Of a stretch of DNA of 64,000 nt, positions 17,186 through 25,079 are shown in pieces. Every line of letters begins with the position of its first letter. The stretch's first letter is position 1. The position numbers were made by a program, and so were the translations under genes. The notes under the pieces were generated by a model. That model was given only the letters and a program-made list of their open reading frames with translations, made no database searches and had not been told where the DNA came from. The stretch spans positions 1-64,000 of the forward strand of contig CALBDS010000056.1 of NCBI GenBank assembly GCA_937927415.1, read 5' to 3'. The stretch is from an uncultured Rhodospirillaceae bacterium (GTDB lineage: Bacteria; Pseudomonadota; Alphaproteobacteria; Azospirillales; Azospirillaceae).

Positions 17186-18292
17186 ATGCAGACACCCCTC
17201 CCCCCCGACGACAGGCTTCCCGACCGGGCCTATAAGGGCCGCGGTGCGGTGGGGAATCCGGCCCCGCGGTTCGACCGTCTGGCGGCGGAAGCGGTGGACG
17301 ACGGGTGGGAACGGCAGCCGGGGGAGGAGCCGCCGCTGCGCACCACCGTCCTGCCCGACACGGCGCGCACCCTGATCTGCCGCAACGATTCCCCCGACAT
17401 TCCGCTGGAACAGTCGGTCAACCCGTACAAGGGGTGCGAGCACGGGTGCGTCTATTGCTTCGCCCGGCCCAACCACGCCTATCTCGGCCTGTCGCCGGGA
17501 CTGGATTTCGAAACCCGGCTGTTCGCCAAGTTCAACGCCGCCGCCGTGCTGGATGGGGAGTTGCGCTCTCCCCGCTACCGCTGCCGCCCCATCGCCATCG
17601 GCACCAACACCGACGCCTATCAGCCGGTGGAGCGGGAATTGCGCATCACCCGCGGGATCTGGGAGGTCCTGTCCGCCTTCAACCACCCGGCGGCGCTGGT
17701 GACCAAATCGGCGCTGGTGATGCGGGATCTCGACATTCTGGCCGACATGGCGGCGCGGCGGCTGGTGCAGGTGGGGATTTCCGTCACCACCCTCAACCCC
17801 GACACCGCCCGCACGCTGGAGCCGCGGGCCGCCGCCCCTCACCGCCGGCTGGACGCCATCGCGGCGTTGAGCCGCGCCGGGGTGCCGGTGACGGTGATGG
17901 CGGCGCCCCTGATCCCCGGTCTGACCGATCACGAGCTGGACGCCATCCTCACCGCCGCCCGCGACGCCGGGGCGGTGGGTGCGGCCTATATCCTGGTGCG
18001 CCTGCCCCACGAGGTGAAGGATCTGATGCGGGCGTGGCTCGACACCCACACCCCCAACCGCACGGGCAAGGTGCTGGGGCTGATCCGCGATTGCCACGGC
18101 GGCACGCTGTACGCGGCGGAATTCGGGCGCCGCTTCACCGGCCACGGGGTTTATGCCGACCTGCTGCGGGCGCGGTTTCACGCCGCCTGCCGGCGGTTGG
18201 GGCTGAACGCCCGCAACCGCGACAGCATCACGCTGGATTGCACCCGCTTCGCCCCGCCGCCGCGGGCCGGCGATCAGCTGGCGCTGTTCTGA
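17186..18292 (+). CDS. PA0069-type radical SAM protein (spore photoproduct lyase-like)
   Basis: A 368-residue radical SAM protein. The cluster-binding motif is C84-x3-C88-x2-C91 (CEHGCVYCFARP). The preceding VNPYKGC and the following ARPNH are typical of the PA0069 / 'Rv2578c' group, which resembles spore photoproduct lyase SplB. Later motifs include GTNTDAYQP and a PLIPGLTD turn. The substrate is unknown; DNA repair or nucleic-acid modification is the usual suggestion from the SplB-like fold. ATG 17186 opens the conserved part; the longer open frame overlaps treZ. It is convergent with the next gene and overlaps its 3' end by 19 bases. Confidence 0.85.
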   Translation: MQTPLPPDDRLPDRAYKGRGAVGNPAPRFDRLAAEAVDDGWERQPGEEPPLRTTVLPDTARTLICRNDSPDIPLEQSVNPYKGCEHGCVYCFARPNHAYLGLSPGLDFETRLFAKFNAAAVLDGELRSPRYRCRPIAIGTNTDAYQPVERELRITRGIWEVLSAFNHPAALVTKSALVMRDLDILADMAARRLVQVGISVTTLNPDTARTLEPRAAAPHRRLDAIAALSRAGVPVTVMAAPLIPGLTDHELDAILTAARDAGAVGAAYILVRLPHEVKDLMRAWLDTHTPNRTGKVLGLIRDCHGGTLYAAEFGRRFTGHGVYADLLRARFHAACRRLGLNARNRDSITLDCTRFAPPPRAGDQLALF

Positions 18293-19635
18293 ACCGCCGC
18301 CAGATCCTTGGGCGGCGGCTCCTTGACCCGCCCCATCAGCCACAGCAGCACCAGAAGCCCCGGCACCGCCCCGGCGGTGGACAACAAAAAGAAGTCGTTC
18401 CACCCCAGCCGGTCGGCCAGCCAGCCGCTGTTGGCGCCGAACAGGTCACCGCCCAGCTTGTAGAAGCTGGACAGCAGCGCGTACTGGGTGGCGGTGTAGG
18501 CGGCATCGCACAGCCCCGACAGATAGGCGACGAAGGCCGCGGTGGCGATGCCGCCGCACAGGTTTTCCACCGCCACTGTCACCGCCAGCGCGGCGGTGTC
18601 GTGCCCGGCCCAGGCCAGGAACAGATAGCCCAGGTTGGACACCATCTGCAAAAGCCCGCCGACCAGCAGCCCGCGCATCACGCCCAGCCGCCCGACCACC
18701 ACCCCGCCCATCAGCCCGCCGATGATGGTGGCCCACAGGCCGAACACCTTGGTCACGGCGGCGATTTCGTCCTTGGAAAAGCCCAGGTCCACATAAAAGG
18801 GGGCGGCCATCACCCCGGCCAGCACGTCGCCCAGCTTGTAACAGGCGATGAACAGCAGAACCGCCAGCCACGCCCGCCGGGTCATGAACTGGGCGAACGG
18901 CGCCACCACCGCGCCGTGGAACCACGCCAGCACCGCCGCCTGCCGCGGCGACAGGTGCGGGCGGGCGGCCAGCCATTCCGCCGCGTGGCGTTCGCGCGCC
19001 GCCGATGCCGCCGACACGGCGGGTTTGGGTTCCGGGGCCAGCAGGATGGTGACCATCCCCACCCCCACCAGCGCCGCCATAGTGGCATAGGCGGCGAACC
19101 ACCCCTCGGCCGCGGCGATGAACAGGGCGCCGGCCCCCGCCGCCAGCATGCCGAAACGGTAGCCCAGCACCAGCGTCGCCGCCCCCGCCGCCTGCTTCTC
19201 ATCCTCCAGCAGTTCGACGCGGTAGGCGTCGATCACGATGTCCTGGCTGGCGGAGCAGAAGGCGACGATCACCGCGCACACCGCCATGGTGGCGACATCG
19301 GCCGCCGGGTTGCTGGTCCCCAGGGCCAGCAGGGCCGCCATCAGCGCGGCCTGGGTCGCCAAGGCCCAGCCGCGCCGCCGCCCGAACACCCGCGTCAGCA
19401 CCGGCAGATGCAGCCGGTCGATCAGCGGCGCCCACAGGAACTTCAGCGCATAGGGCATGGTGACCAGGGCGAACAGGCCGATGGCGGTGCGGCTGATGCC
19501 CTCCTCCCGCAGCCAGACCGACAGGGTGCTGCCGGTCAGCGCCAGCGGCAACCCTTCGGAAAAGCCCAGGAACAGAATCGCCACAACCCGCGGGTCGCGG
19601 TAGAGCGCCAGCGCCCGACCCCAGGAGGATGCCAT
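18274..19635 (-). CDS. ampG: AmpG-like MFS permease (muropeptide transporter family)
   Basis: A 453-residue major facilitator with about 12-14 membrane segments. The opening VVAILFLGFSEGLPLALTGSTLSVWLREEGI with the loop KFLWAPLIDRLHLP and SQDIVIDAYRVELL are diagnostic of AmpG, which imports anhydro-muropeptides for cell-wall recycling. (The quoted motifs are separated pieces of residues 18-165.) ATG 19635 was chosen; a GTG two codons earlier is possible. No beta-lactamase regulator is next to it. The neighbour at 17186 is convergent and its end overlaps. Confidence 0.85.
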   Translation of the reverse strand: MASSWGRALALYRDPRVVAILFLGFSEGLPLALTGSTLSVWLREEGISRTAIGLFALVTMPYALKFLWAPLIDRLHLPVLTRVFGRRRGWALATQAALMAALLALGTSNPAADVATMAVCAVIVAFCSASQDIVIDAYRVELLEDEKQAAGAATLVLGYRFGMLAAGAGALFIAAAEGWFAAYATMAALVGVGMVTILLAPEPKPAVSAASAARERHAAEWLAARPHLSPRQAAVLAWFHGAVVAPFAQFMTRRAWLAVLLFIACYKLGDVLAGVMAAPFYVDLGFSKDEIAAVTKVFGLWATIIGGLMGGVVVGRLGVMRGLLVGGLLQMVSNLGYLFLAWAGHDTAALAVTVAVENLCGGIATAAFVAYLSGLCDAAYTATQYALLSSFYKLGGDLFGANSGWLADRLGWNDFFLLSTAGAVPGLLVLLWLMGRVKEPPPKDLAAVQNSAS

Positions 19636-19718
19636 CTCCACCGTCCCTTCCCATTATCAGCAGACGACAGGACTACCCCACCGCCGCCCCCGGGTCCAGA
19701 CGGTCCGGCTGCCGCGGG

Positions 19719-19955
19719 TCAGTCCCGCGGGGGATAAAGGCCGTTCAGCGCGATGATGTAGGCGAGATTCGACTCCGGCCCGGCCAGCTTGGGCAGGGCG
19801 AAGGTCTTCATCCCATCACCGCCGAACCGGGTTCCCAACAGGGAAAACAGGGCGGGGTACTGCTGGATCGGCAGCAGCCGCCCATCGCACAAGGCCCAGT
19901 CCGTCGGCACCCACGGCACCGGCCACAGGATAATCGTTCCGATAAAAGCATCCAT
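19719..19955 (-). CDS. Very short phage tail-collar (microcystin-dependent protein) family protein
   Basis: A 78-residue protein with the tail-collar pattern: GTIILWPVPWVPTDWALCDG, LLPIQQYPALFSLLGTRFGG and TFALPKLAG, then a closing LAYIIALNGLYPPRD that resembles the C-terminus of full-length family members. Full-length bacterial relatives are usually about twice this length because a middle section separates these parts, so this is a compact form. ATG 19955 is supported by GGAGGG just upstream. No other phage genes are nearby. Role unknown. Confidence 0.7.
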   Translation of the reverse strand: MDAFIGTIILWPVPWVPTDWALCDGRLLPIQQYPALFSLLGTRFGGDGMKTFALPKLAGPESNLAYIIALNGLYPPRD

Positions 19956-20060
19956 GCCACCCTCCATCGTTGTGATGGCGCGATGGTATCAGAAATTGAA
20001 TGCACGCGAATGCGTTCGTTTTTTACGATAATCCCGAACGACAACCCAACCGTAAGATTT

Positions 20061-21335
20061 TTACCGCACCTGCGACAGGCGGTCCAGACGGCGCAGGTCG
20101 GGGAAGCGCCACGCCCAGATGCCGGCCAACGCCACCGCCCCGACACCGCCCACCACCACCGCGGGCACCGCCCCCAGCAGGGCGGCGGCGACCCCGGATT
20201 CAAACTCGCCCAACTGGTTGGACGCGCCGATGAACAGGGACGACACCGCCCCCACCCGCCCGCGCATGTCGTCGGGCGTGGACAGTTGGATGAGCGTCTG
20301 GCGCACCAGCACGCTGACCTGATCGCAGGCCCCCAGCACGAACAGCGCGCCAAAGGACACCACAGCACTGGACGACAGGCCGAACACCACCGTCGCCACC
20401 CCGAATCCGGCCACCGCCGCCAGCATCCAGCCGCCGGCGTTGCGCTCCACCCCCGTGCGGGCCAGGATCAGGGCCATCATCAGCGCCCCCACCGCCGGGG
20501 CCGCGCGCAGCAGCCCCAGCCCCCACGGCCCGACCAGCAGCACGTCGCGGGCGAACACCGGCAGCAGCGCCGTCGCCCCGCCCAGCAGCACCGCCACCAT
20601 GTCCAGGGAAATGGCGCCCAGAATCGCCTTGCGGCTGCGGATGAAGGCGATGCCGGCCAACAGCGACGACAGGCTGACCGCACGGGCCGCCAGTTCCACC
20701 TTGCGCGGGCGCAGCAGCAGAACAAACATCACCGCACAGCACAGCAACACGGTGCTGACCCCATAGACCACCGCCGGCCCGGCGATGTAGAGCACGCCGC
20801 CCACCGCCGGCCCCGCCACCATCGCCGTCTGCATGGCCGAAGAATTCCAGGCGATGGCGTTGGGCAGATCCTCCGCCGGGACCAGGGCCGACAGGATGGC
20901 CTGCATCGCCGGCCCCTCGAACGCCTTGGCGGTGCCGATCACCGCGACCACGGCAAAGATCAGCGGCGGGCTGACGGTGCCGGTCACCGTCATCAGAAAC
21001 AGCGAGCCGATGGCCAGGGTTTCCAGCATCACCACCACGGCCAGGATGCGGCGGCGGTCCACCATGTCCACCACCTGCCCGGCCACCAGCGCCAGGGCCA
21101 GGGTGGGCAGGAACTGGAACAGGCCGACCAGCCCCAGATCCAGCGCCCGGCCGGTGATGGAATAAACCTGCCAGCCCACCGCCACCACCTGCATCTGCAT
21201 GGCGATCCAGGCGCAGATGCGCGCGCCCCAGAACCAGCGGAAGGAGGCATGGCGAAACGCCGATCCGAACCCGCCCACGGCGGACGAAGCGGCGGACGCG
21301 GACGGGCCGGGCGAGGAAGCGGGGCTGGATGGCAT
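20061..21335 (-). CDS. MFS exporter, EntS/MFS_3 family
   Basis: A 424-residue major facilitator. Start set at ATG 21335; the frame opens earlier only with a TTG at 21365. It begins with a short Ser/Ala/Pro-rich tail followed by FRHASFRWFWGARICAWIAM, the entry typical of the EntS-like MFS_3 group, and shows the motif-A loop GQVVDMVDRRRIL near residue 85. Family members export siderophores or other small molecules; no substrate can be assigned here. A 14-base FNR/Dnr-type palindrome lies 17-30 bases upstream of the ATG, where it would be expected to block or modulate transcription. Confidence 0.8.
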   Translation of the reverse strand: MPSSPASSPGPSASAASSAVGGFGSAFRHASFRWFWGARICAWIAMQMQVVAVGWQVYSITGRALDLGLVGLFQFLPTLALALVAGQVVDMVDRRRILAVVVMLETLAIGSLFLMTVTGTVSPPLIFAVVAVIGTAKAFEGPAMQAILSALVPAEDLPNAIAWNSSAMQTAMVAGPAVGGVLYIAGPAVVYGVSTVLLCCAVMFVLLLRPRKVELAARAVSLSSLLAGIAFIRSRKAILGAISLDMVAVLLGGATALLPVFARDVLLVGPWGLGLLRAAPAVGALMMALILARTGVERNAGGWMLAAVAGFGVATVVFGLSSSAVVSFGALFVLGACDQVSVLVRQTLIQLSTPDDMRGRVGAVSSLFIGASNQLGEFESGVAAALLGAVPAVVVGGVGAVALAGIWAWRFPDLRRLDRLSQVR

Positions 21336-21351
21336 CGGACGGCTGGCCTTC

Positions 21352-21365
21352 TTGACGTCGGTCAA
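21352..21365. promoter_or_regulatory. FNR/Dnr-type palindrome upstream of the MFS gene
   Basis: TTGACGTCGGTCAA, close to the CRP/FNR-family consensus TTGAT-N4-ATCAA. It shares TTGACGTCGRTCAA with a second site 126 bases away, and the two sites lie between divergent genes. Confidence 0.5.
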
Positions 21366-21477
21366 GGATAAGGAGGGCTGGAAAACAGGACAATGAGACA
21401 GAACTGTTCAGTGATGCCCGAGGCGGCAGCCGGCAGCACCCTGCAATTCACGGGCATCACCCATGCCGCACTCTCCC

Positions 21478-21491
21478 TTGACGTCGATCAA
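21478..21491. promoter_or_regulatory. FNR/Dnr-type palindrome upstream of the truncated haemoglobin
   Basis: TTGACGTCGATCAA, one base from the TTGAT-N4-ATCAA consensus of FNR, Dnr and Nnr regulators. It ends 28 bases before the ATG at 21520. Nitric-oxide or low-oxygen control of a haemoglobin gene would fit. The spacing is short for a class II activator site at -41.5 if 21520 is the true start. Confidence 0.6.
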
Positions 21492-21519
21492 TTTCCGGTT
21501 TCCCCGACACAGGTTCCCG

Positions 21520-22029
21520 ATGAGCATCCCGCCCACCATCGTCCCCGCCCCCATTGATGCCGATGATGACGGCCACGGCGGCCCGTCCGGGCCTGAGCGC
21601 CGGGCCGAGGTCACCCGGCGCATCCACGCGGAAACCGGCATCGACGCGGCGATGATCGCCCGCGTGGTCGATACCTTTTACGGCCGCGTCCGCGGGGATG
21701 CCGAGCTTGGCCCCATCTTCGACGCGCTGATCCAGGATTGGGAACCGCATCTGGCGCGGATGCGGTCGTTCTGGGCCTCGGTCACGCTCAAGACCGGATC
21801 GTACCAGGGACAGCCCATGCGCGCCCATGTGGCCCTGCCGGTGGACGCCCGCCATTTCGACCGCTGGCTGGCCCTGTTCGAGGACACCGTGGCCGAGGTC
21901 TGCCCGCCGGCGGCGGCGGAGCTGTTCCTGCTGCGCGCCCGCAACATCGCCGAAAGCCTGGAACTGGGCATCGCCGGGGCGCGCGGCCATGTGCTGCGCC
22001 GGGGCGAACGGCTGCCGCCCACCGTTTGA
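21520..22029 (+). CDS. Group III truncated haemoglobin
   Basis: A 169-residue globin of the group III truncated (cytoglobin-like) class. The core runs from about residue 28, with the B-helix Tyr in VVDTFYGRVRGD, the conserved ELGPIFDALIQDWEPHLARM stretch and the proximal-His region RHFDRWLALFEDTV. Such proteins are usually linked to nitric oxide or low-oxygen metabolism. The N-terminal 25 residues are Pro/Asp-rich and unconserved. ATG 21520 is the best in-frame ATG after the upstream FNR-like box; the reading frame stays open to 21463 but includes the box. Divergent from the MFS gene. Confidence 0.9.
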   Translation: MSIPPTIVPAPIDADDDGHGGPSGPERRAEVTRRIHAETGIDAAMIARVVDTFYGRVRGDAELGPIFDALIQDWEPHLARMRSFWASVTLKTGSYQGQPMRAHVALPVDARHFDRWLALFEDTVAEVCPPAAAELFLLRARNIAESLELGIAGARGHVLRRGERLPPTV

Positions 22030-22046
22030 TTTAGAGTTCCGAGCGT

Positions 22047-22600
22047 TTAATCTGAGGCATACCCAGCGTGCTTGAGGTAGTTCCAGCATTCATCGGGAGT
22101 GTAGAGGTCGCAGATGGAGCCGACGGCTTTCCACAACTCTTGGATGCTGCGGGCGCCGATGCGGCGGAGATGAGCTTTGAGCTTGGCGAAGGCCATCTCA
22201 ATGGGATTGAGGTCGGGGCGAGTTGGGTTTCGACATAGGCCTCGAAGAGTGCCCGATTCATCGCGCTCTTGATGATCCACGGGGCGGTCAGCCCGTCGCA
22301 GCGCAGGGCGGCGATGAAGGTCTGGGTGCCCCAATGGCCGAACGGCGCCGTGGCCTTGAACCGCTGGCCGCGCTTTGTCCGTCCGCGCAGTCGGAACATC
22401 TTCGTGGTGATGGCCGTCTCGTCGAGGAACACCAGCCGGTCCGGCTCCTCACGCATTCGGGGCTGGCGGTGGCCACGCCATGTCCGGCGGTCCTCGTCCG
22501 GCGGTCCTCCGCGACGTCAGCGCGACAGCGAGGCGGGGTGAACCATGAGCCCGCGCTCGGCTTTCAGCTTGGCCGCCAGTTCGGGCATGGTGACGACAGC
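22047..22600 (-). pseudogene. IS630-family transposase relic
   Basis: Three pieces of an IS630-type DDE transposase are readable in order on the minus strand. The first, at about 22517-22600 (TMPELAAKLKAERGLMVHPASLSR then a stop, in pieces), is part of the N-terminal helix-turn-helix region. The second, 22456 down to about 22235, carries the first catalytic Asp in LVFLDETAIT. The third, in another frame from about 22230 to the stop at 22047, carries the last catalytic region DLNPIEMAFAKLKAHLRR and the C-terminus. The segment that should hold the second catalytic Asp (ILDN) is deleted and the frame shifts there. It cannot encode active transposase. A GGCGGTCCTC tandem duplication at 22483-22508 marks one break. 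Confidence 0.85.
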
Positions 22601-22630
22601 CGGCCAAACGCAACCCTCCATTCGGATTTC

Positions 22631-22644
22631 AGGCGCTAGCGCCT
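22631..22644. repeat. Perfect 14-base palindrome
   Basis: AGGCGCTAGCGCCT is its own reverse complement. It lies between the transposase relic and hairpin repeat copy A, so it could be an element end or simply part of a genome-wide repeat. Confidence 0.4.
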
Positions 22645-22650
22645 ATGGAG

Positions 22651-22693
22651 CGGCTGCCCCGGCCCCGCTTGGAGGCTGGCGCCTCCAAATCTC
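22651..22693. repeat. Dispersed 43-base hairpin repeat, copy A
   Basis: Matches positions 62859-62901 at 39 of 43 bases. It contains a stem TTGGAGGC / GCCTCCAA with loop TGGC. It lies beyond the stop codon of the response regulator gene at 22739. Two of the four differences between copies sit opposite each other in the stem and keep it paired. Confidence 0.75.
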
Positions 22694-22738
22694 CGGCATT
22701 TTTATCAAGGAAATCAGAAAATTATTGGATGGGCGGAC

Positions 22739-23371
22739 TCAGCCGGCGGTGGACAGGACCATGCGCACCATCTGCGCCACGGAATCGGTCGCCAGCTTCT
22801 CGCGGATGTTGGTGCGGTAGATTTCCACCGTCTTGGCGCTGATGCCCAGTTCGAACGCGATGATCTTGCTCGATTTCCCTTCGACCAGCTTGGCCAGAAC
22901 CGCGTGTTCGCGCGGGGTCAGGGTCGCCAGCCGCTCCCGCGCCTCCAGGCGCTGGCGCGCACGCTCCAGCGCCTCGGCCCCGGCGCGCAACGCCGCCTCG
23001 ATGATGTCCAGCATGTCCTGGTAATTGTAGGGCTTCTGAACGAAATCGAAGGCGCCCTTCTTCATGGCCCGGACCGACATCGGCACGTCACCGTGCCCGG
23101 TGATGAAGATGATCGGCAGGGGACAATCGAACTGCCGCAGCCGTTCCTGCAAATCCAAGCCGCCGATGATCGGCATCCGGATGTCCAGGATCAGGCATCC
23201 GGGCTGCGACGGGTCGTAGGCGTTGAGGAACTCCTGCGCGCCGCGGAAGGCCAGCGCCCGCCGCCCGACGGATTCGACCAGCCAGACCAGCGATTCCCGC
23301 ACCGAATCATCGTCATCGACCACATAGACGACGGGTTCGCGCGGGTCCTGCGGGTGGGATGAAAGCTGCAT
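22739..23371 (-). CDS. FixJ/NarL-family response regulator
   Basis: A 210-residue two-domain regulator. Receiver domain about 14-125: acidic pocket VVDDDD near 18-22, phospho-acceptor D63 (CLILDIRMP), T91 and K113 (FVQKPY). LuxR-type helix-turn-helix about 145-205 (LTPREHAVLAKLVEG, then ISAKTVEIYRTNIREKL). The receiver style is that of FixJ, TodT and StyR. Its start lies one base after the stop of the histidine kinase gene at 23373, so both are on one transcript. It probably controls the operon that begins with the outer-membrane protein at 29131; that target is inferred. Confidence 0.92.
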   Translation of the reverse strand: MQLSSHPQDPREPVVYVVDDDDSVRESLVWLVESVGRRALAFRGAQEFLNAYDPSQPGCLILDIRMPIIGGLDLQERLRQFDCPLPIIFITGHGDVPMSVRAMKKGAFDFVQKPYNYQDMLDIIEAALRAGAEALERARQRLEARERLATLTPREHAVLAKLVEGKSSKIIAFELGISAKTVEIYRTNIREKLATDSVAQMVRMVLSTAG

Positions 23372-23372
23372 G

Positions 23373-24986
23373 TCACACCGGCCACGTCATCGGGGGCCAT
23401 GTCGTCGGGGGCCACGTCGTCGGATTGAGCCGCGAGGGCAACAGCACATGGAAGACGGTCCCCTGGCCGATCGGTGCCGTGACCCACACATGCCCGCCAT
23501 GGCTGTCGATGATCGACCGGCACAGCGACAGCCCGATGCCAAGCCCATGCTTCTTCGTGGTGTAGAAGGCTTCGAAAAGGCGGTCCGGGTTGATGCCGCC
23601 CAGCCCCGGCCCGGTGTCGGCGATCGACAGGCGCGCCCCGTCCCCGGCCGGTGCCGTGGACAGCGTAAGCCGCCGGTCGCCGTGCCAATCCGTGTCCATG
23701 GCCTCGATACCGTTGAAAGCGATGTTGAGGATGACCTGCTCGATCAGCACCCGATGACAGGCCACCGGCGGCAGTTCGTGCCGCAGGTCGTAAATGACAT
23801 CCACCGCCGCCATCTCGGCCTTCAGTTCGATCAGTTGCGCCACCTCGGTCACGAGATGGGTCAGGTTCGTCTCTTCCCGCTGATGGTCGCCGCGGCGCGT
23901 GAAGCTGCGCAAGCCGGCGATGATGCGCCCGGCGCGCAAGGCCTCCGCCTGGGCGCGGTCAAGCCCGTGCAGCACGCTGGCCAGCGTCCCCTGGCGCTTG
24001 GACAGCCGTTCGACGCTGCCGCCGATGTAGTTCGCCACGGCGGCAATGGGCTGGTTGAGTTCATGGGCCAGCGAGGCCGCCAGTTCGCCCAGCGTGCTCA
24101 GCCGGGCCAGATGCTCCACCTGACGCTCCTGCGTACGGGCGGCGTTCTCGGCGCGCAGCAGGTCCGTCACGTCGCGGAAATTGACCAGAAAGCCGCCGAT
24201 GGCCGGATCGTGGCGCAGATCCTTCACAAAGGCGTCGTGGTGCCGCCAGCGCCCGTCACGGTGCAGGATGCGGTAGCTCAGCCGCCGCACCTCCCCCACC
24301 CGCAGACCGTCGCCCGTGCCGCGCAGCAGCGCCCGCACCTCCCCGGCATCGGCCGGATGCAGGAAGGGAATGACGCTCCGCCCCAGAACCTGCCGCTCAC
24401 TGAAACCCAGAACGGCGGTGATCGACGGCCCGACATAGCGGACCCGCCCCTCGTCCGACACGATGGCGATGCCGTCCACCGCGTTTTCGATCAGCGTCCG
24501 GTAATAGCGTTCCCGCTCCACCAGGCGGCGCTCGGCCGCCTGCCGGTCGCTGACGTCGCGGAACGCGGCCAGCACACGGCGCCCCCCCGGCCCGTCGATG
24601 GGCTTCAGGCGGACCTCCACCGGGAATTCGCACTCCTGCCGCCGCAGCCGCCATTCGAAGATCTGCGGCCCGTCGGTCAGCGCCGACCGGATCCGCGACA
24701 GGGCGGCCTGCGCGTGGAATTCGGCCGCCGGGGCGCTGATGGCATCCACGGTGCGGCCCTTCAACTCGCCCCGCGCCCGCCCGGTCAGTTCGCACGCCTG
24801 CCGGTTCATCGCCAGGATGCGCCCGGATGCGGCGTCGTGAACAAAAATCGCATCCGACGAAGCATCAAAAACGCAGCAATCCTGATTGACGATGCAACGA
24901 TTGGAGAAAAGCGTACTAATTTGCCCGCATGGCGCCAGACCAAAGCGTCGCGTTCTCTTCCTCACTCCGCGATAGGGCTTTCCCAT
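23373..24986 (-). CDS. PAS-domain sensor histidine kinase (HK1, FixL-like)
   Basis: About 537 residues from ATG 24986; the start is uncertain because a GTG at 25022 also fits. Two or three PAS modules are visible: around residues 35-150 (SSDAIFVHDAASGRILAMNR), 155-270 (YYRTLIENAVDGIAIVSDEG) and a PAC-like end near DVTDLLRAEN. The kinase core follows, with the H-box LGELAASLAHELNQPIAAVAN, the N-box NIAFNGIEAMD and the G-box DTGPGLGG. No membrane segment is seen, so it senses something in the cytoplasm; I see no clear heme-PAS signature. It closely resembles HK2 at 25080 and shares one response regulator with it. Confidence 0.88.
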   Translation of the reverse strand: MGKPYRGVRKRTRRFGLAPCGQISTLFSNRCIVNQDCCVFDASSDAIFVHDAASGRILAMNRQACELTGRARGELKGRTVDAISAPAAEFHAQAALSRIRSALTDGPQIFEWRLRRQECEFPVEVRLKPIDGPGGRRVLAAFRDVSDRQAAERRLVERERYYRTLIENAVDGIAIVSDEGRVRYVGPSITAVLGFSERQVLGRSVIPFLHPADAGEVRALLRGTGDGLRVGEVRRLSYRILHRDGRWRHHDAFVKDLRHDPAIGGFLVNFRDVTDLLRAENAARTQERQVEHLARLSTLGELAASLAHELNQPIAAVANYIGGSVERLSKRQGTLASVLHGLDRAQAEALRAGRIIAGLRSFTRRGDHQREETNLTHLVTEVAQLIELKAEMAAVDVIYDLRHELPPVACHRVLIEQVILNIAFNGIEAMDTDWHGDRRLTLSTAPAGDGARLSIADTGPGLGGINPDRLFEAFYTTKKHGLGIGLSLCRSIIDSHGGHVWVTAPIGQGTVFHVLLPSRLNPTTWPPTTWPPMTWPV

Positions 24987-25079
24987 CAAAGGCAGCCTCT
25001 CCGAACAGCAGACGCTTTGCACAGTTTGATTGTGGAAATAAGACTATGTTATGAAGTTCATGCCCGGTCAATGCTTATC

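Noticed and set aside
17305..19737. 810-codon plus-strand frame over the radical SAM and AmpG genes
   Set aside because: It overlaps two well-supported genes out of frame and is low in complexity.
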